Positions 24,301 to 32,379 of a stretch of 64,000 nt of DNA are shown in pieces. The translations under genes and the position numbers were made by a program. This stretch comes from Solwaraspora sp. WMMA2065 (GTDB lineage Bacteria > Actinomycetota > Actinomycetes > Mycobacteriales > Micromonosporaceae): the NCBI RefSeq assembly GCF_030345075.1, contig NZ_CP128361.1, positions 2,232,001 to 2,296,000 of the forward strand, in the 5' to 3' direction. Numbering within the stretch: the stretch's first letter is position 1; each line of letters begins with the position of its first letter. Below the pieces are notes generated by a model. The model made no database searches and had not been told where the DNA came from. It worked only from the letters and a program-made list of their open reading frames with translations.

Positions 24301-26535
24301 CAGCACCGGCGTGCCGTCGGCTGCGAGCTTGACCCTGCCGCCGGCCGCCAGGTGCTCGCGCAGGTGGTTGGCGAGCGACACGAGTTGGGCGACGTCCGGC
24401 CCGGCCTGGGGCACGCCGCCGGCCTGCACGCCGGTGACCTGCACGTCGGTGATGCCGAGGTAACGCACCTGCGGTTCGGCCTGTGCCACCAGTTGCCGCA
24501 GTTGCGCGGCCCGGTTGTGCCACAGCTGTCCCCGGCCGCAGGTCACGTCGGCCAACGCGTCGGCCATCCACGGTTCGCGTCGTCGCGCCAGGTCGTCGGC
24601 GGTGTCGGCGAGGCGGTGCAGATCCTGCTGCAGCGCGGTCCGGGCCGCCGGAGGCAGCGCTCTGACCACCGCGTACGCCGGATGTTGCCGGCTGTCGTGC
24701 CGCGCGTCGTGGGCGGCGCGGGCCTGTTGTTCGGCGGTGACGGCAGCGGCGAAGTCCGCTGGCGGGGCCAGCCGCGCGGGGTCGGCCAGCGTGGCCCGCG
24801 ACGACGCTTCGTCCGCGATCAACTGCTGGTCGCGCAGCAGCCGCAACCACTCAATGATCTCGGTTCGGGTCAGCGGGGGCTCGTCACCGGGTGCTGCCGG
24901 TGCCCACGGATGAATCCACCCGTACCGTTCTCCGGCGTGGCGGTGCGCCTCGGCGATCGCGGCCAGCGTGCCCCGGTACGGTCCCCGTTCGTGCCGGACG
25001 ACTTCGGCGGCCCGCACGTCGACCAGCCGTTCGTGCAGTTGGGCACGCTGACGCCGGAGTTGGTCGATCGCGTCGAGGTGCCGGGTGATGGTCAGGTCGG
25101 ACTCGTCGGCGTCGAAGTCGATGGCATGCTGCGAGATCGTGTTGACCGCGACCTTCAGGTCCGCCATGTCCTCCCTGGACGCGCCGACGACCGCGACCGA
25201 CAGCGGCCGGATCGCCTCCGGGAGCTTTGTGCGCACCTCCTTGAGCGCACGATCGGTCTGCGCGGTGACCAGGACCCGCTTGCCCTGGGCGAGCAGATGG
25301 CTGAGCAACGCGGCGGCGGTGTGTGTCTTGCCCGTGCCGGGCGGGCCCTGCACCAGGGTCTGCGCGTGCCGATCCACCTGCTGAAGGATCTTCAGTTGCT
25401 TGTCGTTCACCGGCAGCGGCAGGTAGAACTCGTCGTCGACGGCGACCACCGCGCCGGGCGTCGGGTCGGTCACGGTCACCGGACGGTGATCCGGATCCAC
25501 CAGCGGCAGGATCCCCTCCGGCACGAAAGCCGCGTCGATCAACTGCTTGCGGATGCGCTCCAGCACCTCGACCAGCCCGTGGCTGCGCCGACGCAGGACG
25601 ATCGCGGGCGCCAGGGTCACCTCGGGCCGCGCGGGACCGCCGCTGCCGGGCAGTTCCGTCTCGAGGTAGCCGCCGTCCGGGTCGAGGCTGTGCGCCACGC
25701 GTTGCAACAGCTCGCCGATCGTCGCCACGTTCAGCGGATGGTCGGCGAAGGTCCGTGCGGTTTCCCGGACCTCGCCGATGTGCCGCGACCGCGTCAGGTG
25801 CGAATCCAGCATGTCGAGTTCGAGGCGCAGCGGGTCGGCCGATTCGGCGGCGTTGACGTGCAGTGTGCCGGTTACCGGGTCGAGGTCGATCGTGACCGGT
25901 ACGGTGAGCAGGTGTCGCCGTACGGCCGGATGGTCGGCTGGCTTCCAGGTGAGGCATCCGACGGCGAGGACCAACTCCTTCTCTTCGGGATTACTCGCCG
26001 CCGCCGCTTGCATCGAGAAGAGCGTGCCGTACGCCTCACGCACCGGCTGATCGACGCGTTCCCGCTCCGCCCAAGTCTCCCAGCGGATCAGCCAGGCCCG
26101 GTAGGCGTCCTCGATGTCGGGGTGCTCAGCCAGACGAAACACCGCAGGGTTGCCGTCGACGTCCGGCTCCCCGTCCGGATCCGGAACTTCCACCTTGAGC
26201 TGCGGGGTGATCTGTGGATCGTCGATGCCTGCGGTCAACCAGCGGCGCAGCGCCTCGCCGACGGCGGGCGGTCGGACCAGATCGATCCGGTCGATGTGCC
26301 CGACCTCGTCGCCCGGCTCCGGCGTCGCGCCCCAGTGCGCGAAGTGCACGGCGGAGTGTCGTGGCATTCTCCGCGTCCAGGCGACCTCCTCGTAACTGTC
26401 GACCGTGCGGGGCGCCGAGACGACCGACTGCTGTGCCCGCGCCAGGAACTCGAAGAGTCGCACCGCCCGATCGAGGCGGTTCGCCGCAGAGGACGTCAAG
26501 ATACGGTTTCCTAATGAGTTCTGGGAGTGAGCCAT
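21379..26535 (-). CDS. DUF4011-type SF1 helicase with C-terminal Vsr-like nuclease (Hhe-like defence protein)
   Basis: 1718 residues. Walker A GPPGTGKTHTAAA lies near residue 396; a long helical insertion follows; Walker B DVVVVDEASQAG is near 1090; then QVSPSGVG, LTEHRRCVPEII, DSADFQGSERDVVFLS and YNVAASRAKDQMWVF (about 1335) complete a superfamily 1 (UPF1/DNA2-like) helicase. About residues 1395-1500 form a Vsr/MTES_1575-type nuclease: FEQRVYNRLVAAGFTV, IDLVV, LAVECDGDAWHG. A charged linker with VEPVEQVEPVGPVEP repeats and an alpha-helical C-terminal region end the protein. Helicase plus Vsr-like nuclease in one chain is the layout of the Hhe anti-phage gene as I recall it. Start ATG 26535 has AGGAG 10 nt upstream. 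An IS110 element lies about 45 bp upstream and may have separated it from its promoter. Confidence 0.88.
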   Translation of the reverse strand: MAHSQNSLGNRILTSSAANRLDRAVRLFEFLARAQQSVVSAPRTVDSYEEVAWTRRMPRHSAVHFAHWGATPEPGDEVGHIDRIDLVRPPAVGEALRRWLTAGIDDPQITPQLKVEVPDPDGEPDVDGNPAVFRLAEHPDIEDAYRAWLIRWETWAERERVDQPVREAYGTLFSMQAAAASNPEEKELVLAVGCLTWKPADHPAVRRHLLTVPVTIDLDPVTGTLHVNAAESADPLRLELDMLDSHLTRSRHIGEVRETARTFADHPLNVATIGELLQRVAHSLDPDGGYLETELPGSGGPARPEVTLAPAIVLRRRSHGLVEVLERIRKQLIDAAFVPEGILPLVDPDHRPVTVTDPTPGAVVAVDDEFYLPLPVNDKQLKILQQVDRHAQTLVQGPPGTGKTHTAAALLSHLLAQGKRVLVTAQTDRALKEVRTKLPEAIRPLSVAVVGASREDMADLKVAVNTISQHAIDFDADESDLTITRHLDAIDQLRRQRAQLHERLVDVRAAEVVRHERGPYRGTLAAIAEAHRHAGERYGWIHPWAPAAPGDEPPLTRTEIIEWLRLLRDQQLIADEASSRATLADPARLAPPADFAAAVTAEQQARAAHDARHDSRQHPAYAVVRALPPAARTALQQDLHRLADTADDLARRREPWMADALADVTCGRGQLWHNRAAQLRQLVAQAEPQVRYLGITDVQVTGVQAGGVPQAGPDVAQLVSLANHLREHLAAGGRVKLAADGTPVLNLLAAKPVKAARELFSRVRVDGRPPTTVEAVNAFLAWAQATRLLTAADRAWPATVVVPPEDTFQERLTWHQTELSQLQRVLALGAGLTDQEHRLAAAQLPRPQWSDLSAVRAYAALVDSAAAADHLARTRTAVNAIGEPVVALSHQPTAAAPLRELVEAVAARDVGRYAAAVARLTRLTQVRELVDRRDALGSRLRAVAPRLHDAVVTDCADDRWDERLDGWDDAWAWAVVGAWLADRQITDLNRLQAEIGELEGRIRGHVEELAAARAWRHAASPDRISGSARANLQQYGQLVRGLGKGTGKYAHQRRAEIRQAMDRCRPSVPVWIMPIYRIAEQLQVQPDMFDVVVVDEASQAGLAATFLQYLAPKIVVIGDDKQVSPSGVGVDQQHLRDLADQYLGDDPYRASWQDPKRSLFDEAKMRLSGLIPLTEHRRCVPEIINFSNRIAYEPENIRLIPVRQYGADRLEPIRPVHVGNGYVSGTSNKVNPPEAEAVVAQIVACAQDPRYDGLTFGVISLQGVHQAKRIERLLLEQLDPAEWERRELRCGDSADFQGSERDVVFLSMVAAMEDGVRIGAAIAEMYVQRYNVAASRAKDQMWVFHSVRLSDLGNPEDMRYQLLDYCYGVTARPSEHDGTRLPTEVPEDRRVAPFDSLFEQRVYNRLVAAGFTVVPQFEAIGYLIDLVVIGPNGRLAVECDGDAWHGPDRYEADMARQRELERCGWEFFRIPQSSFVVDEAAVLQDLRAALDRRGIRPSGWAAAAEPAREPVSQAEPVSPVEPVEQVEPVGPVEPAERDSDPAPGLKPYEIFQGDAPRAETPPPPGMQEAILAIVACEGPMTGERLQTAYVHAAGGKRVGRASASAINKVVTAVVRRGLLVRDNPLGESGVQPSTYRLAHQPPALPRALGPRTLEEVPPAELAQVMAGHASVLGWHQPEAVYRATLQTYGRKALTAAASARLTKVSPLARAVTRRSSDS

Positions 26536-26571
26536 CCGGCAAACTCCTGGTGGGTAGGTAGCCGCCAGCCG

Positions 26572-26580
26572 GTGAGCACT
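26572..26580. repeat. 9-bp match to the IS110 noncoding region, at the candidate left boundary
   Basis: GTGAGCACT occurs here and again at 26681-26689 in the noncoding leader of the IS110 transposase. It ends in CT, the core dinucleotide used by studied IS110 elements. This fits a left-target sequence being repeated in the element's guide RNA. A chance match is possible. Confidence 0.4.
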
Positions 26581-26592
26581 CCGGGTTCCTGG

Positions 26593-26759
26593 ACGTCGAG
26601 TCCTGACGAAAGATCGTGCCCCGGCTGGTCGGTGTGGAGAGTTGATCGCTGATGGGATGTCGTGCCCGCCCGGTCGCGGCGTGAGCACTGCTTCATTAGG
26701 TCGCTGATGGTTCTCCTCCTGGCTACCAGCGGTGATCGACTCAATAGGCGGGAGAGACG
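26593..26759 (+). ncRNA. Candidate bridge-RNA region of the IS110 element
   Basis: Noncoding leader between the left end and the transposase. In characterised IS110 elements this end encodes a bridge RNA with loops that specify target and donor DNA. Here GTGAGCACT (26681-26689) repeats the left flank and TGGGATGTC (26653-26661) repeats the right end at 28005-28013. The order (donor-like before target-like) differs from IS621, so the assignment is tentative. Confidence 0.4.
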
Positions 26760-27992
26760 TTGCTGTTCATAGGAGATGACTGGGCGGAGGACCACCACGA
26801 CGTCGAGCTCATGGACGCCTCCGGCCGCAGGCTGGCCAAGGCGAGGCTGCCCGAGGGCATCGCCGGCATCACCAGGCTCCACGCGATGATCGGCACGGCG
26901 CTCGGCGACGACATCGACGCCGACGCTGCTGCTGCTCAGGTGAAGATCGGTATCGAGACCGATCGGGGCCCGTGGGTGCAGGCGCTGGTCGCCGCCGGGT
27001 ACACGGTGTACCCGGTCAACCCGTTGCAGGCGGCCCGCTACCGGGAACGTCTGGCGGTGTCCCGGGCCAAGAGCGACGCCGCCGACGCGCACATGCTGGC
27101 CGACATGGTGCGCACCGACTCGCACCAACTGAGCCCGATGGCCGGAGACTCGGCGGACGCCGAGGCGGTCAAGGTCGTCACCCGGATGCACAAGACGCTG
27201 ATCTGGGAACGCACCCGTGCTGTGCAGCGGCTGCGGCACGCGCTGCGGGAGTACTTCCCTGCGGCGTTGGAGGCGTTCGAGGACCTCGACGCCGCTGACA
27301 CCCTGCAACTCCTCGCGAAGGCCCCTGATCCGGCCAGCGCCGCCCGGCTGAGTATCAGCCAGATCAGCGCCGCTCTCAAACGGGCCCGGCGCCGTGACGT
27401 CGCGGCCAAGGCCGCGTCGATCCAGGCGGTGCTGCGTGCCGAGCACCTCGGCCAGCCGGCCGTGGTCACCACCGCCTACGCCGCGTCGGTGCGCGCCCTG
27501 GTCGCCCTGCTGGTCACTCTCAACGAGCAGGTCAAGGCCCTGCAAGGGCAGGTGGAGGACCATTTTGGCCGGCACCCGGACGCTGAGATCATCCTGTCCC
27601 AGCCCGGACTGGGTGCCGTCCTCGGCGCCCGGGTGCTCGCCGAGTTCGGTGACGACCACGACCGCTACGCCACCGCGAAGGCCCGGAAGAACTACGCCGC
27701 GACCAGCCCGATCACCCGCGCGTCCGGGAAGAAGAGGACCGTCGCGGCCCGGTTCGTCCACAACGACCGGCTCATCGACGCCCTGATGACCCAGGCGTTC
27801 TCCGCGTTGAAGGCCTCGCCGGGTGCCCGCGCCTACTACGACCGGCAACGTGCCCGCGGCGCCAGCTACAACGCCGCGCTGCGCCAACTCGCCAACCGGC
27901 TCGTCGGCATCCTGCACGGATGCCTGAAGACCGGCACCGTCTACGACGAGGCGACCGCGTGGTCGCATCACCTCAGCAAGGCTGCTGCTTGA
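26760..27992 (+). CDS. IS110-family transposase (DEDD recombinase)
   Basis: 410 residues. The N-terminal DEDD/RuvC-like domain opens with FIGDDWAEDHHDVELMD and continues IGIETDRGPWVQALVAAGYTV and SRAKSDAADAHMLADMVR, the conserved acidic residues of the family. The C-terminal transposase_20 domain has ILSQPGLGAVLGARVLAEFGD, TSPITRASGKKRTVAARF and the end YNAALRQLANRLVGILHGCL, including the region with the catalytic Ser in IS110 recombinases. It starts at TTG 26760, preceded by GGGAGAG. No frameshift or stop, so it may be active. Confidence 0.93.
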   Translation: MLFIGDDWAEDHHDVELMDASGRRLAKARLPEGIAGITRLHAMIGTALGDDIDADAAAAQVKIGIETDRGPWVQALVAAGYTVYPVNPLQAARYRERLAVSRAKSDAADAHMLADMVRTDSHQLSPMAGDSADAEAVKVVTRMHKTLIWERTRAVQRLRHALREYFPAALEAFEDLDAADTLQLLAKAPDPASAARLSISQISAALKRARRRDVAAKAASIQAVLRAEHLGQPAVVTTAYAASVRALVALLVTLNEQVKALQGQVEDHFGRHPDAEIILSQPGLGAVLGARVLAEFGDDHDRYATAKARKNYAATSPITRASGKKRTVAARFVHNDRLIDALMTQAFSALKASPGARAYYDRQRARGASYNAALRQLANRLVGILHGCLKTGTVYDEATAWSHHLSKAAA

Positions 27993-28004
27993 CATTCAAG
28001 CTCC

Positions 28005-28013
28005 TGGGATGTC
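28005..28013. repeat. 9-bp match to the IS110 leader, at the candidate right boundary
   Basis: TGGGATGTC here equals 26653-26661 in the transposase leader. It is followed by T, giving a CT at 28013-28014. Consistent with a donor-end sequence copied in the guide RNA; not proof. Confidence 0.4.
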
Positions 28014-28170
28014 TTTCGACGCTGGACCACCCGATCGAACATAGAGGAAAGAACACCGGCGCCACACCTCCGCTCTTCGGCGCTGGTTCCGAGGCCGTAC
28101 GGACGATCAGCGCCAGATGCAGTGATGCTCGCCGATCGGCGATGTGGAATCGGGACAGGCGGTCGCCGGG

Positions 28171-29910
28171 TCAGCGGCGAAAGATGGTGATCGAGTGACC
28201 GACCTGGTCGATCGGCTCACTGCTGTCGATCAGCTCGCGCAACTCACCGCCGGTGGTCGCCACCCAGGTGTTGGACACCACCAGCAGTCCGCGTACCTCC
28301 TCAGGCGGCACCTCGCGCGGATCGGTGGCGGTGATGCCGTAGTACTCCGGCACGCCGGCGCCCTTGTAGGCCAGCCACACCCGCTCGTCCGGGTACCGCT
28401 GCCGCAGCCGGTCGGCCAACCGGCTCAGGTCCTGCCCCCAGTCCACGTTCGAGTCGTGCAGGTGGTGGTAGGTGCGCGCCGGGCCGCCGAACGCCTCGTT
28501 GGCGTACGGCAGGTAGAACGGGAACGCGCGGGCCGAACTTGCCGCGACCAGCGCGACCAGCACCACCGCGGCCGGCCGGGCGTACCGGGCGGCCGCGGCG
28601 GGCCACCGTACGGCGGTCACGGCCGCCGCCGCCACGGCCAGAAAGACCGGGACGACGATCGCGTACCGGACGCCGAGGTCGCGGGATCCGGTCATCGCGA
28701 CGGCCAGCAGTACGCCGGCCGGCAGCAGCAGGTACCCGGCGGCCGGGCGCAGCCGGGGCACCGACAGCATCGCCACCGCGCCGACCAGCCACAGCACCAG
28801 CGCCCCGAGCGGCGTCTTCACCAGCAGCGCGGCCGGCAGGTAGTACCACCGGTGGCCGGAGTAGGGCTCACCGAACAGGTACCCGCCCCATTGCCAGTCC
28901 TCGAAGCCGAACTGAATCCGCATGCCGTCGCGGAACGACTCCGGAAACGGCAGCCAGTCGACCACGGTTCCGCGCAGCCCGCCGATCGCCGGCACCGAGC
29001 CGGAGGGCACCGTCTGCAGCCGTGGGTCGACGACGAGGTAGCTGGCCCACACGGTCAGCAACGCGAGGAGTCCGATCGCGGTCGCGGCCGCGCCGGTGAC
29101 GACGTACCGCCGTGCCCGGGGTGAGGACGGGCGGGGCGGCCAGGCCGGCCGGGCGTGCCGGACCGACCAGGCGGCCAGCGCCAGCAGCACCGGCACCGCC
29201 GCCAACGCGCTCATCTTGGTGGCCAGTGCCGCGCCGAGCGCCAGGCCGGCCAACGGCAGGTAGAGCCACGGTCGCCGCCGCGCCCGCCACAGCAGCCAGA
29301 CCGAGGTCAGCAGGAACCCGGCGGTGGGCACGTCGAGGGTGGCCAGCGAGCCGTGCGCGATCACGTCGGGCGTGAACGCGTACACCGCCAGGGCAATCAG
29401 GGCACCGGCCCGGCCGGTGATGTCGCGGGCGAACGCGAAGACCACCAACCCGAACGCCAGGGTCAGCAGAATCATCGGCACCCGGGCCAGTAGCAGCAGC
29501 CGGTCGGCGTCGTTGCCCGCTTCGTACAGCACGTGCCGCCCGAGGTCCGTCTGGTTGCCCTGGAAGGACGGCTCGATGTACGGGTCGGCGAACGCCAGGC
29601 CGGCCCCGATGATCAGTTTGCCCAGCGGCGGATGTTCCGGATTGACCTGCAGACCACCGCCCTGCAGGTAGAGCGCCGCCGCACCCACGTACACCGGCTC
29701 GTCGATGGTCGGCGCCTGCGCCACCGCAGTGGCGACCATCGCGAACGCCATCTGCCCCAGCAGCAACGCCACGACCAGCGGATACCACCAACGCCGGTGC
29801 CGTCGCAGCCAGCCGGGCCGATCCGAGTTCTCCGTCACCGTGGCCGGCTGGTCATCCGGGGTAACGGGTACATCCCGGTCGAGGGCTCCCGACCTGCGAA
29901 AAAGACTCAC
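28171..29910 (-). CDS. GT-C fold glycosyltransferase (GT39/ArnT-like membrane protein)
   Basis: 579 residues with about ten transmembrane helices. The first extracytoplasmic loop holds TIDEPVYVG (acidic pair typical of PMT-type catalytic sites) and LQVNPEHPPLGKLI. The C-terminal loop has YHHLHDSNVDWGQDLSRLADRL. Such enzymes move a sugar from a polyprenyl-phosphate donor to protein or cell-wall acceptors on the outer face of the membrane. GTG start at 29910. A truncated, mutated copy of its first 140 or so codons lies at 31896-32338 with roughly 90% DNA identity by eye, so this gene or a relative was duplicated recently. Confidence 0.87.
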   Translation of the reverse strand: MSLFRRSGALDRDVPVTPDDQPATVTENSDRPGWLRRHRRWWYPLVVALLLGQMAFAMVATAVAQAPTIDEPVYVGAAALYLQGGGLQVNPEHPPLGKLIIGAGLAFADPYIEPSFQGNQTDLGRHVLYEAGNDADRLLLLARVPMILLTLAFGLVVFAFARDITGRAGALIALAVYAFTPDVIAHGSLATLDVPTAGFLLTSVWLLWRARRRPWLYLPLAGLALGAALATKMSALAAVPVLLALAAWSVRHARPAWPPRPSSPRARRYVVTGAAATAIGLLALLTVWASYLVVDPRLQTVPSGSVPAIGGLRGTVVDWLPFPESFRDGMRIQFGFEDWQWGGYLFGEPYSGHRWYYLPAALLVKTPLGALVLWLVGAVAMLSVPRLRPAAGYLLLPAGVLLAVAMTGSRDLGVRYAIVVPVFLAVAAAAVTAVRWPAAAARYARPAAVVLVALVAASSARAFPFYLPYANEAFGGPARTYHHLHDSNVDWGQDLSRLADRLRQRYPDERVWLAYKGAGVPEYYGITATDPREVPPEEVRGLLVVSNTWVATTGGELRELIDSSEPIDQVGHSITIFRR

Positions 29911-30227
29911 GGGCCGGCAGCCTACCCGTCACCCGACTACGATCGTCACCTCGCTTGGATGATGCCCCCGGGGGAAGGACGGACGACGGTGGCCCGGGGT
30001 AGCTGAAGCCGGCTACCTACCGAGGATCGCAAAGACTCCGGGGCCGAGTCGGGAGGCCGGCACGGTTCGATCGGAGTTCGGACGCCCTTAGCCATTTCCG
30101 CTCCGGCGAGCGGAACCGCCGCCGGCTCACCTGCCGGCGGCGGTTCCGCCTGCGATGCGGACCGTAGTGAGTAGACCGAGCAGGGGTGTTCAGGTGACCC
30201 GGGCGCCCCTGCCGGACACGGCCGTCC
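29911..30227. other. 317-bp intergenic region
   Basis: No gene is supported. It should contain the promoter of the glycosyltransferase gene (left) and the transcription end of the flavin monooxygenase (right), marked by the hairpin at 30110-30149. Confidence 0.6.
30110..30149 (-). terminator. Strong hairpin terminator downstream of the flavin monooxygenase gene
   Basis: A 17-bp perfect stem (GGAACCGCCGCCGGC and its complement form the core) with a 6-nt loop, TCACCT. There is no T-tract, as is common for actinobacterial terminators. It lies 79 nt beyond the stop at 30228 and could stop transcription in both directions. Confidence 0.75.
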
Positions 30228-31412
30228 TCAGATCAAGTGCGTGTTGGGCTCCAGCCCGCACAGCACGCGCCCGTACAGCTCGAGGTTCGTGTCCGGGTGC
30301 ACGACGCCATGCAGACTGATCGTCTGGACATCACGCTCAATGCGTTGCATCGGCTTGTCCGAATAGATGGACGACCCACCGCTGGCGGTGTTAAGGATCT
30401 CCACCGCCTCTTTTGCAAGTTGGGTGGACACACCCAACTCCATGCGCGCGAGGGCACGCTCCTGAATGCTCCAGGACTCGCCATTGCGGACCTTGCTGTC
30501 CACTCGCTCGGCGGCGCGGCGCACATGGAACTCGGCCTCGTCGATTTTCATTGCGGCCCGAGCCACCTGCAGATGAGTGAGAGCGGATTCGGCCTGGTGT
30601 TCGTTGCTGGTGTAGGCGATCTTCCGGCTCGGTAGTTGCTCGAAGAAGGCGTCTCGCGCAGCCTTGGCCATGCCCAACGGGACAGCGGCGGCGCCAGCTG
30701 CAGTAATTGGAGAGAAAGGCGCCCTCCACATCAGTGAACCGGCATTCAGCCTGGAACGATGCTGGTTCTGCATCACCAAGGGGGCGATCGGCAGAATGCG
30801 CCCCTCGGGGACGAACAGGTCCGCCACGATGGTCGTCACGCTACCCGTACCGCGCAGACCCACGGTGTGCCAGTCGTCGACGATCGTCATGTCCGAGGTG
30901 GGCACGGCGAGCATCGCCGGAGCGGGCTCGCCGTCTGCACCGGCCAGTACGGCCGAGTGGATGAACCACTGGCTGTGCAGCACACCGGTGCTGAACGCCC
31001 ACCTGCCGTTGAGGACGGCACCACCCTCGACCGGGGTGGCGACACCGTTCGGGCTGACGCTGCTGCCGATGAGGACGTCGGGGTCGGCGAAGATCTCGTC
31101 CTGCGTCTCGTCCGGCAACAGGCCGGCCAACCATGAGCTAATCGTCATCGTGCTCACTGCCCACCCGACGGAGCCGTCGCCGCGGGCAAGCTCGGAGATC
31201 ACGTCGCAGACGGCGCCCACAGAGGACTCGAAGCCGCCGTAGCGGATCGGTACCCGCATCTTCATCAGCCCAGCATCGGCGATCGCCTGGAGCACCTCCT
31301 CGTGCAGGACCCGGTTCTCCTCCTGCCACGTTGCGTACCTGCGGATTAGCGGTACCAGCTCAGTTGCCCGGTGGACGAGCTCGGCGCTCGTCGGCGCCTC
31401 GATAGCCGTCAT
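30228..31412 (-). CDS. Acyl-CoA dehydrogenase-fold flavin monooxygenase
   Basis: 394 residues of the acyl-CoA-dehydrogenase fold: N-terminal helices (LMKMRVPIRYGGFESSVG), beta domain (GRWAFSTGVLHSQWFIHSAV; GLRGTGSVTTIVADLFVPEGR) and C-terminal helices ending in LHGVVHPDTNLELYGRVLCGLEPNTHL. The replacement of the acyl-CoA catalytic base region and the end of the protein resemble group D flavin-dependent hydroxylases (HsaA type, and N- or C-hydroxylases of secondary metabolism), which use FMNH2 or FADH2 from a separate reductase; none is nearby. ATG 31412 has GGGAG 8 nt upstream; an upstream in-frame ATG lacks one. Its base composition is slightly more AT-rich than its neighbours, and an AT-rich leader precedes it. 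Confidence 0.8.
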   Translation of the reverse strand: MTAIEAPTSAELVHRATELVPLIRRYATWQEENRVLHEEVLQAIADAGLMKMRVPIRYGGFESSVGAVCDVISELARGDGSVGWAVSTMTISSWLAGLLPDETQDEIFADPDVLIGSSVSPNGVATPVEGGAVLNGRWAFSTGVLHSQWFIHSAVLAGADGEPAPAMLAVPTSDMTIVDDWHTVGLRGTGSVTTIVADLFVPEGRILPIAPLVMQNQHRSRLNAGSLMWRAPFSPITAAGAAAVPLGMAKAARDAFFEQLPSRKIAYTSNEHQAESALTHLQVARAAMKIDEAEFHVRRAAERVDSKVRNGESWSIQERALARMELGVSTQLAKEAVEILNTASGGSSIYSDKPMQRIERDVQTISLHGVVHPDTNLELYGRVLCGLEPNTHLI

Positions 31413-31756
31413 CAATACTCCCAACAGGATGCGAGGAAGGAACATTGCCCCTCCAAGCTGGGCGCCGATTAATTACCGGCATTAACAACTTTGACATGCT
31501 GTTACATTAGCCAACTTCTCTCAAGTTGCCGAGTTTACACTGCATCCGCATGGCCCATTAACCACAGTTTCGATAGCCGAACAGAAGACACTCCAAAGAC
31601 GGAACTCGCACCATTTCTGCGGAGTGGAGGATCATTGAATGCCTTTGCCGTACGCAGAACCCGGAATGTTGTCGCAGGTCCGGGTGATGTCGGCAGACTG
31701 CCGATGATCGCATCACGGCTCAGTTCGACATCGCCCTGATCGGCCAGCGACGCCAG
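31413..31756. other. AT-rich intergenic region with promoter potential
   Basis: No assured gene. 31465-31560 is unusually AT-rich (ATTAATTA, TTGACA at 31494) and should drive the flavin monooxygenase. A 22-codon open frame (31639-31707, MPLPYAEP...) has GGAGG 8 nt before its ATG but no recognisable relative; it may be a leader peptide or noise. Confidence 0.45.
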
Positions 31757-31885
31757 CGTCTGCGCCGGGCCAACCATGGACAACCAGATCCTGCGGGACC
31801 TGTTCGACGGGGTCGCCCGGGCCAGCGAGGTCCTCGTGGCTGGCCGACTGGGTCGAGCCGGAGCGCAACCACCGGCACGTCTCCC
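31757..31885 (+). pseudogene. Remnant of a GH95-type alpha-L-fucosidase gene
   Basis: One frame reads GPTMDNQILRDLFDGVARASEVL; a shift then gives WLADWVEPERNHRHVS. Both are conserved GH95 motifs that normally lie about 40 residues apart, so an internal deletion with frameshift has joined them. Nothing else of the gene remains. The fragment abuts the broken glycosyltransferase copy at about 31890. Confidence 0.5.
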
Positions 31886-31895
31886 AGTCTGCCCG

Positions 31896-32338
31896 ATCAT
31901 CGGCAGCCGGGCCAGCGACAGCACCTGGTCGGCGTCGTTGCCCGCCTCGTACAGCACGTGCCGGCCAAGGTCCGACTGGTTGCCCCGGAAACCGGGGTCG
32001 ATGCGGGGCTCGGCGAACATCAGACCCGCCCCGATGATTAGCTTGCCGAGCGGCGGATGTTCCGGGTTGACCTGCAGACCGCCGCCCTGCAGGTACAGCG
32101 CGGCCGCGCCCACGTACACCGGCTCGTCGATGGTCGGTGCCTGCGCCAGGGCGGTGGTGACCATCGCGAACGCCATCTGGCCCAGCAGCACGACCACGAC
32201 CAGCGGTTACCACCAGCGCCGGTGCCGCCGCAGCCAACTTGGCCGCCGCTGCGGGTCCTGCGCCGCCGGGGTCGGAGGGTCATCCGGGACGTGGGGTGCA
32301 TCCCGGTCGAGGACTCCCGGCTTACGCAAATGAATCAC
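31896..32338 (-). pseudogene. Truncated, nonsense-mutated copy of the GT-C glycosyltransferase gene
   Basis: From GTG 32338 the frame matches the start of the intact gene at 28171-29910: WLRRHRRWW, then GQMAFAMVTTALAQAPTIDE and QVNPEHPPLGKLIIG. At 32207-32209 a TAT codon of the intact copy is TAA, an in-frame stop. Similarity ends at LARLPMI (about 31896), where GH95-like remnant sequence begins. It encodes no more than the first 148 or so residues of a 579-residue protein and is dead. Confidence 0.85.
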
Positions 32339-32379
32339 GGGCAGCGAGCCTACCGTCAGCCGCCGATCGCCAGCGCCGC

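Larger units (their letters stand above)
26579..28014 (+). mobile_element. IS110-family insertion sequence (boundaries tentative)
   Basis: About 1.44 kb around an intact IS110-type transposase. IS110 elements lack terminal inverted repeats and leave no clear target duplication, so ends are uncertain. I place the left end at the CT of 26579-26580 and the right end at the CT of 28013-28014, because the bases before each CT recur in the noncoding leader (26681-26689 and 26653-26661). It lies directly upstream of the helicase-nuclease gene. Presence of the element is clear; the exact ends are inferred. Confidence 0.55.

Noticed and set aside
24025-26514. An 829-codon open frame opposite the helicase gene
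   Set aside because: Antisense to conserved helicase motifs, with the same shadow composition.
26587-28007. TCCTGG at 26587-26592 and 28002-28007 as IS110 ends
   Set aside because: Six bases are too common, and the CT-linked 9-mers give a better boundary model; still not excluded.
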